This document shows, piece after piece, positions 10,573 through 21,952 of a DNA stretch of 64,000 bases. Numbering within the stretch: the first letter of the stretch is position 1; the number at the start of each line of letters is the position of its first letter. A program made the translations under genes and the position numbers. The notes below the pieces were generated by a model, which had not been told where the DNA came from, ran no database searches, and saw nothing but the letters and a program-made list of their open reading frames with translations. The stretch is from Stentor coeruleus (lineage: Eukaryota; Ciliophora; Heterotrichea; Heterotrichida; Stentoridae), in NCBI GenBank assembly GCA_001970955.1, contig MPUH01000121.1, positions 37,318-101,317 of the forward strand, given 5' to 3'.

Positions 10573-11150
10573 GTTATTAGTGTAAGTTAAAAGGATTAAT
10601 AGAATATTTTGGTTTATTAGGAATTTTGGTAATGATGAAGATTTTTATGGTAGGAAGGTTGGTGATTATTATTTTAGGATATAGTAAATTTTGTTTTATA
10701 TGAAAAATATGATTGGAGTACACGTAAGATTTTAGTTGGATATTTGGATTATATAGTAGTTTCTGTTAGTGATTATAATAAAAGTTAATAGCGCAAAGGT
10801 TTTATAATAATTTTATGTATAACTATGAAATNAAATACTTAATACAAATTTTTGTATTATTTTTTGAATATAATCATAGTTATCAAATATTATAACAATA
10901 TAAATTTAATCATCTTTATTATTATCAATATTTTTTTACAAGTCTATTCTTCATTCTTCAATACTCTTCTTCTGCGCCTCCTTCAAAAAAATTCAAGATC
11001 TTTATTTTCCTCAAAATCCCTCATTCCAAATACTCAATTCTAAAAAGCTTATAACCACCAGTCAAATCTACAAAATCTTCTGAAATCTTCACTTAAAATC
11101 AAAGGAATTTAAAAAAATCCTGCATATTGAATCATTAAATTATAATAAAA
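10573..11150. other. Intergenic, contains single-N gap at 10832
   Basis: AT-rich; G-rich just after the channel gene, then C-rich before the coiled-coil gene. The N at 10832 is the only gap in the window without an evident flanking duplicate. A 63-codon open frame at 10852-11043 is low-complexity and not supported. Confidence 0.6.
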
Positions 11151-14100
11151 ATGACAGCTCGAGTTGAAGAACTTCTTAGCCAGTTAGAACAAATAGATTA
11201 CAGAAATAATGCCTCTCCCCGTCCCCCAAGTCCAACAAAAAGCGATAAACAACTAAAAGAGCAGCTAAGTTTTAAAAGAAGCTTAACAAACCTCTTAGCC
11301 TCCCCAACACTCCAGGATTCCAACCTAAAAACCGAGCTTCAAGACTTAGAAGTTCAGTTAAAAGTTCTAGCAATGCAAAAGAAAAAGGAAAAGCTCAATT
11401 CAACCAAACAATGTGGGAAAATCAGTGCTCAAGCTGCTGAGCATCAAATCGAACTTGAAAAAATAGAAAAACAGTTAGCATCTCTAGAAGCTAAAGCTGA
11501 GAATATAGAAAAGCTCATAAAAGAAAAACAAGACGAAAAACTGGAAACTTTTAAATTTGCCCTTAAACCTCTTGAAGACACTGCAAATACAATATTTGAA
11601 GAAAAAGAAATGCTCAAAAAGAAAAACGATGAACTCAACTCTAGAATGGATGAATTAAACTCTTTAAGACAAACTAAAACCGAAGAACTCAAAGCTTTAC
11701 TAAGCCAACGTACAGAATATACTTTAAACAGAGAAAAACTTCAAAAACATCTTGCCGAAATCAAAGAAAAAGATCACTGCAACTATAAAGAATACGTCCA
11801 AGAACTAGAAACAAAAGAAATCCTATTAGCGATAAAAAATAGAAAATCAAAACATATGATGGCCCTTAAGGAAATCGAGAAAAAACTCGCTGAAATTGAA
11901 GTCAAAATCGAAAAATCTGAAGAAAAAAACGAAACCCTTGTCCGAGCAGAATCTTTTATCCCAATAACAATAGAAAAAGAAATCGAAGATATGGAAGCTT
12001 ACCTTAACACCTTATGTAAAGATTTAAATGTATCAAATCTTCTTAACTATACAAAAGACCAAATGAGAAAAAAAGGTTATCAATATGAAGAAATCATTAT
12101 AAAAACTCAAATGGATCTTATTGAAGATAAGGAAATGCAGATGGAAGAGACTTTTAGAAGGCAAAAAGAAATTATGGATTCAAAAATATTAGAAATGAGA
12201 AGAGCTACAGAAGAACAAGAAGTTGAACTTTATGCACTTATTTCTAATGAGTTGCCAAATCAACAATTAGAATTAGCTTTGCAGGATATGAAAAAAGGGT
12301 TAGAGAATATGAGAAAAGAAGCGGATAAAGTTACTAGAGCATATAGGGCTAAAATTAATGCTATTAATAGATGGAAAGCTGAAAATAGGGGGAAATTATT
12401 GATTAATGAACAACAGAAGTGTATTGAAGATGGAGAAGTTATTAAGATATTTAAGAGGGAACTACAGAAGAATATCCCAAAACTCGACCAGTGGAAAGGG
12501 ATTGAGAATGTGATTAATAAGTATTTGGAAAAACTTATTGAGAGGGGGCATAATTTTCAGGATTTACTGGATATGGAGAATGAGAGAATTGAAAACCAAA
12601 ACAAAATGAAATCTGCCCTAAAAGAACTTGAAGCTACACGTTCCGGACTACTCACCGACCGAGACTCTCTACACAAAGAATTCCTCAAAATTATCACCCT
12701 TGAAAAAGCAGCCTTAAAAAAATTCGAAAACGCCAAATCAGAAATCGACCAGGAACGTAACAAAATGATTGAAAAAATCACCGACCAAAACATGAACAAC
12801 AACAAATCCGGACTTTTACAAATCCAAAAATCCTATGGAGATAAAGGAATAAAAAAAATCAGAGAAAAAGAAACTCAAACTGTAAAAGAAACTCAAGAAA
12901 AACAACGTGAAGGGATAAAAAAAAAACTCGATGGTTTAAGTTCTGATATTTCTCACTGGGAAAGTTTAATAACAAAAGCAGATACAACTTTAAATGAAAC
13001 ATTAAAGCCAGAAATATGCCTTATAGATCAAGAAGTTGTGAGGATTCAACAAGAACTTTCGGTTATAAGCCAACAATTAAAAATTTTAAATGATGCTGAA
13101 GAGGAAGTTGCTGCTAAATTAGAGTTTTTGATGGAGTCTAAAAAAAGAGATATTCATAGAACTTTACATAGGACATTAGAAATACATGGTGGGGATGTTG
13201 ATACAAAGAAAATTCATAGACTAGTTTTGATAAGAGATAAAAAAGAGGCAGCGATAAAACAGTTGATACAAGAAAAGGAAAAAATCGAAAAAGAGTATTT
13301 AGAAAAATCAAAAAATACTGAAATTGAAGAACTTAGGGTTAAAGGGAAACTTTCGCAGGTACAAGAAATCCTTGATGGGGAAAAAAAATTAAAAAAAAAA
13401 TCGGATACGATTATGAATACAATGTCTGTACCTCAGAATCAGGTGTTAAATGAAGAACTTGATGAAAATAGTTTGAAAGAAGACTCAGAAAGCTCAGAAG
13501 ATTCTCCTCCTGGGGAAGAAATGAATCCTAGGACTAATAGAACTAATAGGACTGAAGATTTACCTTTAGAACTTGAAGAAACTAAGGAAGAGGCATCGAA
13601 AGAAGATCAGGAAACAACAGAAGTAGAATCGGTTACAAGTGAAGCTGGAGTGAATATTGATATGGAAGGACTAACACCAGCTGAGCAAGAGTTTTTTAAG
13701 ACGATTATACCTTTACTTCAAGGTGTTAGTGTATATAAGAAACTTAGTCAGAGGAATTCTTTACTTGTGGCTGAGTATGACCCTTTAGAAAGTGATAACC
13801 CAGAACAATTTGGTTTCGGCCTGCGTAATATAAAACTTAACAAAAGTTTGACAAAAATAGAATTCCGACACCTTCAACGTCCTGGTGTTGAAAATTTCAT
13901 CCTTGTAGAGTCTCTTCTAGCCCCAGTAATCCCAAAGCATATTTCAGAAATGATCAAAGCACAAAAGAAAAGTTGGCTCAGTGACAGTAAAGATGGAACA
14001 ATAACCCCAGCAATCAATAAAAAATATAAACAAATGAAAACTTCAGGTCTATGGAACTATTCAGACCCAGCATTTAAACTTAAAAGCAAAGAAGCAAATA

Positions 14101-14249
14101 ATTATCTGCTGTTTATAACATTAGAAAAAGGTGGTAGGGTTGAGATTGTAGCAACAGGGTATAGTGCTTTTAAACAATGGGTTGATGGGATTAATGCTTT
14201 AGTAAAATTCCATAAACAGTTAGGAAGGCTTAGACATAAAATTACTTAG
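11151..14249 (+). CDS. Long coiled-coil protein with C-terminal PH-like domain
   Basis: 1032 residues, one exon. Residues about 50-780 are nearly uninterrupted coiled coil. An acidic, Ser-rich linker (about 785-845, for example EDSESSEDSPPGEE) follows. The last 190 residues form a compact domain beginning near LTPAEQEFFKTIIPLLQG and ending in LLFITLEKGGRVEIVATG plus YSAFKQWVDGINALVKF, matching the last strand and helix of a PH fold. PH-like folds bind phosphoinositides or proteins, so the protein could tether a filament to a membrane. ELMO/engulfment-type PH domains are an alternative. Specific role unknown. Confidence 0.75.
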   Translation: MTARVEELLSQLEQIDYRNNASPRPPSPTKSDKQLKEQLSFKRSLTNLLASPTLQDSNLKTELQDLEVQLKVLAMQKKKEKLNSTKQCGKISAQAAEHQIELEKIEKQLASLEAKAENIEKLIKEKQDEKLETFKFALKPLEDTANTIFEEKEMLKKKNDELNSRMDELNSLRQTKTEELKALLSQRTEYTLNREKLQKHLAEIKEKDHCNYKEYVQELETKEILLAIKNRKSKHMMALKEIEKKLAEIEVKIEKSEEKNETLVRAESFIPITIEKEIEDMEAYLNTLCKDLNVSNLLNYTKDQMRKKGYQYEEIIIKTQMDLIEDKEMQMEETFRRQKEIMDSKILEMRRATEEQEVELYALISNELPNQQLELALQDMKKGLENMRKEADKVTRAYRAKINAINRWKAENRGKLLINEQQKCIEDGEVIKIFKRELQKNIPKLDQWKGIENVINKYLEKLIERGHNFQDLLDMENERIENQNKMKSALKELEATRSGLLTDRDSLHKEFLKIITLEKAALKKFENAKSEIDQERNKMIEKITDQNMNNNKSGLLQIQKSYGDKGIKKIREKETQTVKETQEKQREGIKKKLDGLSSDISHWESLITKADTTLNETLKPEICLIDQEVVRIQQELSVISQQLKILNDAEEEVAAKLEFLMESKKRDIHRTLHRTLEIHGGDVDTKKIHRLVLIRDKKEAAIKQLIQEKEKIEKEYLEKSKNTEIEELRVKGKLSQVQEILDGEKKLKKKSDTIMNTMSVPQNQVLNEELDENSLKEDSESSEDSPPGEEMNPRTNRTNRTEDLPLELEETKEEASKEDQETTEVESVTSEAGVNIDMEGLTPAEQEFFKTIIPLLQGVSVYKKLSQRNSLLVAEYDPLESDNPEQFGFGLRNIKLNKSLTKIEFRHLQRPGVENFILVESLLAPVIPKHISEMIKAQKKSWLSDSKDGTITPAINKKYKQMKTSGLWNYSDPAFKLKSKEANNYLLFITLEKGGRVEIVATGYSAFKQWVDGINALVKFHKQLGRLRHKIT

Positions 14250-14690
14250 TTAATAATATAAGAAAAGGTATGATAATAACTAAGATTGAAGTAAAAAAAA
14301 AAATTTGGTATAGATAAGTGATTTTTTGAAGGTTTAGGATAAGATAAAGAATAAGATTAAAGGTTTTTATGAGTTTTTGAGGGTTATAAGATTTGTATAA
14401 ATGGAATAACAAATTTAGAATTTAGTTAGAAAAATTAGAGTTTTTGTAAGAGGAATATCTCTGATAATATATAAATTTTGAAGGTTAAGATGTTTTTAGG
14501 ATGATTTTTGGGTTTGGACTTCACACTTTTTAGTAGAGTAAATTTTTCGTCGAAACTAAACTGTTATAAGTTTAAGCCTATTTTCAATGCCTGCTTTCAG
14601 CATTTTATATATAGTTATTTAATATTTGTTTCTAAAATTGAATAACTTATAAACCCTGTAATTTTCAAAAACAAAGACACTTAATAAATA
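14250..14690. other. Intergenic, no feature recognised
   Basis: About 440 bp between two + strand genes; G-rich and C-poor over the first 250 bp. Nothing coding or RNA-like seen. Confidence 0.6.
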
Positions 14691-15761
14691 ATGGAAGAGT
14701 CAGCCCCAGAAGGTAAAAATAAATTCTCAGCAGGAGGGACAACCTTCACCGTCGACAATCGCTACGAGTTTATAAAAAAAATCGGCCACGGGGCCTACGG
14801 AGTTGTAGTCTCAGCCTTGGACCATCAAACCGGGACCAAAATCGCTATAAAAAAAATCCCAAATGCCTTTGAAGACTTGGTAGACGCAAAACGTATCGTC
14901 CGTGAAATCAAGTTACTAAGTTTTTTTGACCATGAAAACACCATAAGTCTTTTAGATGTAATGTTGCCTCCAAAGCGAACAGGATACAATGATATTTATA
15001 TAGTAACTGATTTAATGGAGACAGATTTACATAGAGTTATTTATTCAAAACAAGCTTTAAGCAATGAACATATTCAATATTTTATGTATCAAATATTACG
15101 AGGGCTTTTGTATATGCATTCAGCTAATGTTATACATAGAGATATCAAACCTTCGAATCTTTTGCTTAATAAACAATGTGATTTGAAAATCTGCGACTTG
15201 GGATTAGCTAGAGGATATGATGTAAACACAGAGAATTTGACAGAGTATGTCGTAACAAGATGGTATAGAGCGCCTGAAGTAGTCTTGAATTCATCTCAAT
15301 ACACAGAACAGATCGATGTTTGGAGTATAGGCTGCGTGTTTTCTGAGCTCCTTGGACGTAATCCTTTGTTCCCAGGAGAAGACTATTTAGACTTAGTCCA
15401 AAGAATCATCACTGTGCTTGGGACTCCTTCTCCTGAAGATATGCAGTTTATTGAAAACCAAGCAGCCAGAAGATTTATAAGTAAACTACCGAAAAAAGAA
15501 AAAACCAGATGGAGTATCATCTACCCTAAAGGCCATCCTGTAGCCTTAGACCTACTAGACAAAATGCTAGTCTTTAACCCTTCTAAAAGATGGACTGTCA
15601 AGCAATGCTTAGAACACCCTTACTTTAATGGATTGCATAACCCTGAAGAAGAACCTGTAGCCACAGCACCTTTTGATTGGAGCTTTGATAACTTTGAACC
15701 GACCAAGGAAATACTTCAGAACATGGTCTATGAAGAAGCTTTAAAGTTCCACCCAGTTTAA
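14691..15761 (+). CDS. ERK-type MAP kinase
   Basis: 356 residues, the normal length of an ERK. Glycine loop IGHGAYGVVVSA, VAIK-type lysine in KIAIKKI, catalytic loop VIHRDIKPSNLLLN, DFG replaced by DLG (ICDLGLARGY), and activation loop with the TEY dual-phosphorylation motif in NLTEYVVTRWYRAPE. All residues needed for activity are present; the MAPK insert and the C-terminal helix are also there. It should be activated by a MAP2K through Thr and Tyr in TEY. Single exon, context aataaATG. Confidence 0.95.
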   Translation: MEESAPEGKNKFSAGGTTFTVDNRYEFIKKIGHGAYGVVVSALDHQTGTKIAIKKIPNAFEDLVDAKRIVREIKLLSFFDHENTISLLDVMLPPKRTGYNDIYIVTDLMETDLHRVIYSKQALSNEHIQYFMYQILRGLLYMHSANVIHRDIKPSNLLLNKQCDLKICDLGLARGYDVNTENLTEYVVTRWYRAPEVVLNSSQYTEQIDVWSIGCVFSELLGRNPLFPGEDYLDLVQRIITVLGTPSPEDMQFIENQAARRFISKLPKKEKTRWSIIYPKGHPVALDLLDKMLVFNPSKRWTVKQCLEHPYFNGLHNPEEEPVATAPFDWSFDNFEPTKEILQNMVYEEALKFHPV

Positions 15762-16587
15762 ATAAGTTTTATCTTTATTGGTTTAGAAATCTTAATTAAT
15801 ATCTTACAATAGAGCATACTTTTTTGTATATAAAGTTTATATTTAGTTATAAAAATGTTTATGTGCTGTATATTAATTATCACAAAATACATATGCCTTT
15901 TTTAAGGTATGTTGCATATTAAGTTTTAAATCTAGGATGACTACTATAAAGCATAAGATAGGATAAAAGGTGTTTCTGAAGAAGGTAGAGGGAAATCGAG
16001 AAATTTAATTTTTATCAGCCTTTTTTTATAGACTTTTTGTATTTAAATAGGCTGAGTTGTCATAGTTTATGTATTTGACTATAGATATCTTTGCTAAATT
16101 TTAGATTTTTATTTTGCCTATTTTTTGATATCACCTTATTTATTATAAATAGGTTAGTTGACTTATAGAAATCAATCATATTATTATATTCCATCGCTAC
16201 AAACTAAACTTAAGTACTTATATTTTAGCACTTTTTAAGTAAAAAACTTAGATTATCATATATTATCCTTGCAATATGCATTCTATGATGATTTCCTTAA
16301 GTTTCTTCAGCTTCATAATAGAAATTATAATTATTTTTTTTACCTCAAACTGGTTTATTGTATTCACCTTGCAAGCATCTAAAAAGCATATTTTCTTAGA
16401 TTTTACAGTTTTTTTTTCCCTATGCTTTATAAATTACGCTAGATTTTCGCGACTAAGGTCCTTTGGATATTAGAAATACCAGAAAGGGGATTTGGGAAAA
16501 GGGTCCGAATATTCAAGTTTGAAAATATTGGCTGAAAATTATTTAGATGGCAAAAATCAAAGTCTCCATGTATTTTCTATATAAATA
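15762..16587. other. Intergenic, about 0.8 kb, no supported gene
   Basis: AT-rich with a hydrophobic 65-codon frame at 16276-16473 that I do not trust. Just before the next gene (about 16471-16581) a 37-codon stretch without ATG has coding-like composition (for example KGSEYSSLKILAENYLDGK) but no acceptable intron links it to the gene at 16588. Confidence 0.5.
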
Positions 16588-17661
16588 ATGGCTAACCCTC
16601 CTATAGCTTCTTGCTTACTATACCGGGAGCAAGGGGATCCACAAAGCTATGGAAGCCTAGGCTTAAAAAAAAACTGGTCCTTAGGAAAAATTACTATGAA
16701 AGCAACCATCCCAACTGTTCATAGAAACGCCAAACTCATATGGATATCTGGAAGATTAAATTTTATTATCACATTAGATAACAGAGGTCATGTTGTTATA
16801 TATGACACTTTCCAAGATTATAATCCTATAGTGTTAAATGAGAATCTTGAGCATGTTTATAAATGTGTTTTCATAGATAATGACATTGTAACAATATCAA
16901 AATCAGCTTACGATAATACTATTTTATTCCATAAATATATTTTAGCTGAATTGCAAGTGTATAAAATACATCGATTACAGATACTTGAAGATGTGAAGAT
17001 CCCACTTTCCTGCTTAAAAGATATAAATGAAAGGTCAGCAATAGTCCTCATCGAAAAACCGAATACTATAGAAATCTGGTCATTACAAAGAAATTATCTT
17101 CTTTATTCATTTATAAAAAAGGAAGAACTGTCATATAGTTTTTCCTCAGGATTTCTCATTTATTGGCAAAAACTTCAATGCAGCATATCAATTAACGTTA
17201 TATGCTTTCTAACTCAAAGCTGTAAACAATATAATTTATTATCAAATAATGATATTTACTTTTGTGAGATTATAAAAGGAAAATTAGTTGTTTGTATTGA
17301 AGGATGCCATTTGCAAATTATAGATTTGAATACTCATCATAATGTTTGTGTGAGAAAAGGTATGCCCAAGCAGTATTTTTCAATGAGTAGTTGTGAAGCT
17401 TCTTTAGGGATTTTTAATGATGGGACTGGGGTGATTATTGATAAGGAAGTTAAGGAATTTAGAGCTATAGATGAGGATTACTGTTTTGCTGACCTTTTTG
17501 GCAAACCTATCTTATATTCAGCTCAAAACAAAGAACTTATTATTGACTCTAAGCCTTACACCATTCCTTTTACAACGAAAATCATACAGCAAATTGGTTG
17601 CAACCCTGACACCCAGAACATTTATTTAACGGAAAAAGGAATAATTCATATAATAGAGTAA
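16588..17661 (+). CDS. Probable beta-propeller protein, family unknown
   Basis: 357 residues, one exon, good start (aataATGGC). The chain is strand-rich with repeating short hydrophobic strands every 30-45 residues, such as LIWISGRLNFIITLDNRGH, NTIEIWSLQRNYLLYSF and HLQIIDLNTHHNVCV, the pattern of a WD40-like seven-bladed propeller without clear GH or WD signatures. It is likely a protein-interaction platform. No orthologue recognised. Confidence 0.6.
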   Translation: MANPPIASCLLYREQGDPQSYGSLGLKKNWSLGKITMKATIPTVHRNAKLIWISGRLNFIITLDNRGHVVIYDTFQDYNPIVLNENLEHVYKCVFIDNDIVTISKSAYDNTILFHKYILAELQVYKIHRLQILEDVKIPLSCLKDINERSAIVLIEKPNTIEIWSLQRNYLLYSFIKKEELSYSFSSGFLIYWQKLQCSISINVICFLTQSCKQYNLLSNNDIYFCEIIKGKLVVCIEGCHLQIIDLNTHHNVCVRKGMPKQYFSMSSCEASLGIFNDGTGVIIDKEVKEFRAIDEDYCFADLFGKPILYSAQNKELIIDSKPYTIPFTTKIIQQIGCNPDTQNIYLTEKGIIHIIE

Positions 17662-17753
17662 TAAAAATCTCTTAAAAAAAATTTCTATAGAAATCCACTT
17701 ATGTTAAAATAATTTCCCTGATCAAAGCTCATTTATCTTTTATAAAAAAAAAA

Positions 17754-18332
17754 TTATTGTTCCAAATTTAATTGAGATGCTTCAATAAGTTCAGCACTTC
17801 TTTTAAGCATTTCCTTCAAATTGCCAATATCTTCTTTAACCTTATTTTCTCTAATCTCCTGTTCTTTCTTATATTCCTCAAATTTATCTTTTAGGTTATT
17901 TGTAATCTTTTCATTAGATATATTTTCTTCATCATTTAGCTTTGGATTCGTATTTTTTCTAGCATTACGAAAGAATTTTGGCCTTTCTGGGATATCTTTT
18001 TGAATAGTTTTTTTAATATTGTTAGCTTGAAGATATTTTTTTGGGCTACTTTTTAAAGTTTGTTTCGGCTCATTGATTGGACTATATAATGATGAGCGTT
18101 TATCTGGGGATAGAGCATTTGTTGATGCATTAGAATATCCTCTTTCATGGGATATTTTTGGAGGGCTTTTTAGAGATGGGCTTTTAAGAATGTAATAAGT
18201 GCTATAGTTTATTATGGGAGTTGATGAACGTAAACCTTTTGACCAGCTTTTTTTTGGAAGTGGGTATGTTTCTCTGACAGGGGTAAGCTGAGTTTTATAT
18301 CTTAGTATGGAATTTAGAATAGCTTCTTCCAT
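17754..18332 (-). CDS. Disordered protein with C-terminal coiled coil
   Basis: 192 residues. Residues 1-120 are Ser/Pro/Lys-rich with repeated SPS, SPP and SPDK-type sites, likely kinase targets; residues about 130-190 form a coiled coil (NLKDKFEEYKKEQEIRENK). Convergent with the gene ending at 17661, 92 nt apart. No family recognised. Confidence 0.6.
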   Translation of the reverse strand: MEEAILNSILRYKTQLTPVRETYPLPKKSWSKGLRSSTPIINYSTYYILKSPSLKSPPKISHERGYSNASTNALSPDKRSSLYSPINEPKQTLKSSPKKYLQANNIKKTIQKDIPERPKFFRNARKNTNPKLNDEENISNEKITNNLKDKFEEYKKEQEIRENKVKEDIGNLKEMLKRSAELIEASQLNLEQ

Positions 18333-19356
18333 TTTATTAAAGTATGTTAGGGTGCTATTTGTTTTTTTTTTAGAATGGAATTTAGGATGAATTTTGAGGA
18401 AGGGATGAGGCTTGTATTAGATGTTTTTTCTAGTTAAAGAATTTTTAGATACGCTTTAAAGTTTTTTTTTGAAGAGGAGTTTTTATAGTGCACTTTTGAG
18501 CTTTGAGGCTTTTTTAGATAGGAGTTAGAAAGTGTTAATAACAATTGGATATTTATACTTAAGAATTATTTGGTAAATACCATTTTGTGTTTTGTAAAAT
18601 TATAGATAAATTTGATTTGCTTTAATTTGAGTGTTAAGGTATAAGCAAGTTATTGTGTTGGGAGAAAGTGAAAATTAGCGCATAATTTTTTTGTATTATA
18701 TAAGATAATTAATAATTTCCCACTTCCTATATATTAAAAACTTAGGGTGCTATAAAAAATCATGTTTCTTTATTCTATTCAACTATTAACCATTTTCTTA
18801 TATCTTTCTTTAAAATAGTCCTTTGACATAATATTAAAATAATAAAAGTGTAGTAATTATTTATCAAACTTGTTGAAGAAAAATAACATAAAATAATTCT
18901 GCACTTTGTACCTAGTTGAAGTAGTTGATTTTCAGTATAAATTCTATTAATAATATTTATTACTGAGAATTAGATGTAGCCAAATCCTGTGAGCGCATCA
19001 TAGTCAAACCTCACTGTACCTCGTGATTTTGATTAATTAATCTTTATATGTATTCAATGAACAATTCCATATATAATAATCTAATCAATCTCTTCCTCAT
19101 AAAAATCTTATTTTCACATACAAACCTTACTCAATCTCCTATAATCCTAATAAAATCCCTCTATTTCAATTAAATCTCCTAAAAAAATATCCCAGTTCCT
19201 ATCATTTCTATTAAAATTGTTTATTCTATAAAAAAAAAAAATCNAAAAAAAAAAATATCCCAGTTCCTATCATTTCTATTAAAATTGTTTATTCTATAAA
19301 AAAAAAAATTTTATCGATTCATATTCTAACTTATAAATAGTGATATTAAAACGTAT
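18333..19356. other. Intergenic, about 1 kb, includes single-N gap at 19244
   Basis: AT-rich, no coding frame. Around the N at 19244 about 60 nt (about 19181-19243) is repeated (about 19249-19311), an unmerged contig overlap. A GC-richer patch at about 18975-19025 stands out but matches no RNA I know. Confidence 0.6.
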
Positions 19357-21171
19357 CTAAAGATCATAAAGTTCATTCTGTAAGTTCTTTGGCAGTTTAT
19401 CATATCCAAGCTGGTTCCATATTTCTTTCAGCTTGTTCAGCACTCCAGGGTCACTATTTTCTAACTGGGCATGAGTAATTTTAACAAGCCTTTCAATCTC
19501 ATCATTAGCCAAAGCTTCTTCAATCTCCTCCATAACATCCCTTCTTGTATCCATAATCCTACTACTTTCAAGGTTATCAAAATCCTCACAAAATTTTGTT
19601 AAGTCCAATTCATTAGGGCCTTTAATCTTTTTTTCAGCATAGCTTTGATCGTCTCCTGAGTTAAAAGGCTGAGTTTCTCTTTGACCTAAAAACATCTTTA
19701 AAACCCCCAGTTTTAAAAGAATCCTTCTTTTTACTGGGCTTAATAAAATCTGTTCACGCCATCTTCGATTGACCACTTTAGCAAAAAGTCCATAGTCCCG
19801 TTCAAGATTTTTATTAGGCAAAAATGTTTCGTCTTGTGCTTGTTCTCGAAGAAAAGTTAGGATGTCTAACTGTTCAATAACTGTATATTGTAGAGGATGA
19901 TTTTCTTTACTAAGTAAATCATAGTGTTTTATAAGGATTTCTTCCATTTGCAAGATAGGCTTTACTTTAACGAAGTGAAAATTATTGAAAGACTTTAAAG
20001 TTAAAATCATAGTCTGGGCATTTCGCAAATCCGCTAGTAAATATCGATACCCCATAGCTAGCTGCTTAACAGTATCAATACCCACATCCCAATTCATTCT
20101 GAAGAGAGCTACAATAATTAGTATTATGATTATAAGCACAGCCCCAGTAGCATTAATTGCAATCAGTATATTAACTAAATTAGCATCAATCATAGTCTGT
20201 GACTTGTAACCAGCTGCTTTCAAGTACCCAATAAAAAAGTTAGCAGTAATCAACCACAGAGTCAAAGCATATAAAAAACTAGAACTCAAACATCTATAAA
20301 TTGGTATCACAGATATATACAAAGCAAAACCTCCTGAAACACAAACAAGAACCAAAAGCTTAGTTGCATTATCAGTATTCAAAGCTCCATGGATAACAAC
20401 TAAACCTAACACAAATGCATAATAAATTGGACGATGATATACTCTAAGCCAAGAACTCCTGTAAGAACTGAAAAGATAAAGTTTTTCAGTAAGCCAAGAA
20501 CTGGACACTCCAAGCAAAAATTCCATTTCCTTAAGCCTTATAAACTCATCATAAGAATCAGGGTCTGTAGTTATAACATGTTTACATGCATGAACTAATA
20601 AGTATATTGGATATGCTATAAGGTAAAGACCTATTACAAAAAATGTAAGTATTGATAAAACAAGTTGCCTTCCTGAAGCCTCACAATCACCATATTGACA
20701 TAAAGCTGCTGGGATTACTCCAAGAGCAGTAGGTAAATACATGAAATGGGCAAACTTGAAGAAAATTCGTTGGAACTCAACACGAAATAATACTGAAAAA
20801 TGCAGGACGAATCTCATAAGAAGGTAAAAGACAAGGATTATAGCTGTGAGGATGATCCAGCCACCTGAATATAGTAGTCGGGATGAAGGATCTTGGATAA
20901 TGTCTTCATAGAGAATAGTCCCAAGGTCTCCTGCTATAAGACTTAGATATGAGGACTTGTATATTCCTTGCCAACGTACAGGCCAAGATTCATAGTTTGC
21001 AGCAAAGACAAAACTGAATAACTGGATCAATTGGAGGATGATATTCAGCTTTTCAGTCCAAAAATGTGAGATTCTGATACGTTTAAATAGGGATTTTTTT
21101 TGACTAAAGTCGAATAGCAGCTTGAATACTTCTAGGGACTCTTTATCTTTAGCAATCATTGGATTTGACAT
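19357..21171 (-). CDS. Polytopic membrane protein, ciliate type
   Basis: 604 residues with about nine to ten hydrophobic segments between residues 40 and 360 (for example GGWIILTAIILVFYLLMRFV, LVLSILTFFVIGLYLIAYPI and LVNILIAINATGAVLIIIIL). A cytosolic, charged C-terminal region of about 240 residues follows, ending in an acidic helical stretch. The conserved-looking loop between segments (TTDPDSYDEFIRLKEMEF) recalls large ciliate multispan proteins of unknown role. No transporter or channel signature is visible. Confidence 0.7.
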   Translation of the reverse strand: MSNPMIAKDKESLEVFKLLFDFSQKKSLFKRIRISHFWTEKLNIILQLIQLFSFVFAANYESWPVRWQGIYKSSYLSLIAGDLGTILYEDIIQDPSSRLLYSGGWIILTAIILVFYLLMRFVLHFSVLFRVEFQRIFFKFAHFMYLPTALGVIPAALCQYGDCEASGRQLVLSILTFFVIGLYLIAYPIYLLVHACKHVITTDPDSYDEFIRLKEMEFLLGVSSSWLTEKLYLFSSYRSSWLRVYHRPIYYAFVLGLVVIHGALNTDNATKLLVLVCVSGGFALYISVIPIYRCLSSSFLYALTLWLITANFFIGYLKAAGYKSQTMIDANLVNILIAINATGAVLIIIILIIVALFRMNWDVGIDTVKQLAMGYRYLLADLRNAQTMILTLKSFNNFHFVKVKPILQMEEILIKHYDLLSKENHPLQYTVIEQLDILTFLREQAQDETFLPNKNLERDYGLFAKVVNRRWREQILLSPVKRRILLKLGVLKMFLGQRETQPFNSGDDQSYAEKKIKGPNELDLTKFCEDFDNLESSRIMDTRRDVMEEIEEALANDEIERLVKITHAQLENSDPGVLNKLKEIWNQLGYDKLPKNLQNELYDL

Positions 21172-21952
21172 TTATTATATTGATAAGAGTATGCTATTTT
21201 TAATGTGATTTTGGTATTAGTGCTCTTTTTTATAGTAGGAGTTTGATTTTTAATGGAGGGACAGTGGAGAATAAGGTTTTATAGAGGGAAATAAAGATGA
21301 TTTGTATGGTTAAATAGTATAAAATTAAGGGATTTTTAGATTTTGGGTTAGGAAATAGAAGGGTTTTAGTGAAAGTCAGATTCTGATGCGATAAAATTTT
21401 AATGTTACTTTTAAATAATATGCTTTATTATATAGAGGTGTATAGGTAATAGAGAATAAATATAGCTTTTTAAGGCAAAACTATTTAAATATAGCAGTAG
21501 GAAGTGTGTATTTATTTTTAAAACTACTCAAATTAAATTGAAAAGTGTTAATTTATTATGTCAATATTCATGAGTATAAATCATAATATTCTTTATTATC
21601 ACATAACATCTCTAGAAAATGCCCACTTTCCCTTTAACCTACATCAATTTCCTATAAAAAACTCCTATTCCAACACCTATTATAATATTCCCCATATAAA
21701 AACCTTTTACTTCAATCATTTTGAACTTTAATTACAGCCCCACCACCAATAAAAGTTATATTTATTCTAATAATCAAGTCAAAAAAATATTCATCCTATC
21801 AACACANAGCCCCACCACCAATAAAAGTTATATTTATTCTAATAATCAAGTCAAAAAATATTCATCCTATCAACACCTCATCTGAAATATTTTAATATAA
21901 AATCACATAACCACTATTCTCAAAATCATGTCAACCTTATAAATCAAAATCA
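21172..21952. promoter_or_regulatory. Divergent intergenic region with skew switch and gap at 21807
   Basis: 781 bp between divergent starts. Strand skew is extreme: 21241-21300 has 19 G and 1 C, whereas 21661-21720 has 0 G and 17 C. At 21807 a single N separates two copies of about 70 nt (21736-21806 and 21808 to about 21877), an unmerged overlap, so the true spacing is shorter. Confidence 0.6.

Noticed and set aside
10852-11043. 63-residue ORF after the N gap
   Set aside because: Composition is that of the AT- and C-rich 5' flank; no domain and no conserved-looking segment.
16276-16473. 65-residue hydrophobic ORF upstream of the propeller gene
   Set aside because: Low-complexity Ile/Phe content of an AT-rich spacer. 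Extension through a possible 16-nt intron (GTCCTTTGGATATTAG) does not begin GTA as the accepted introns do.
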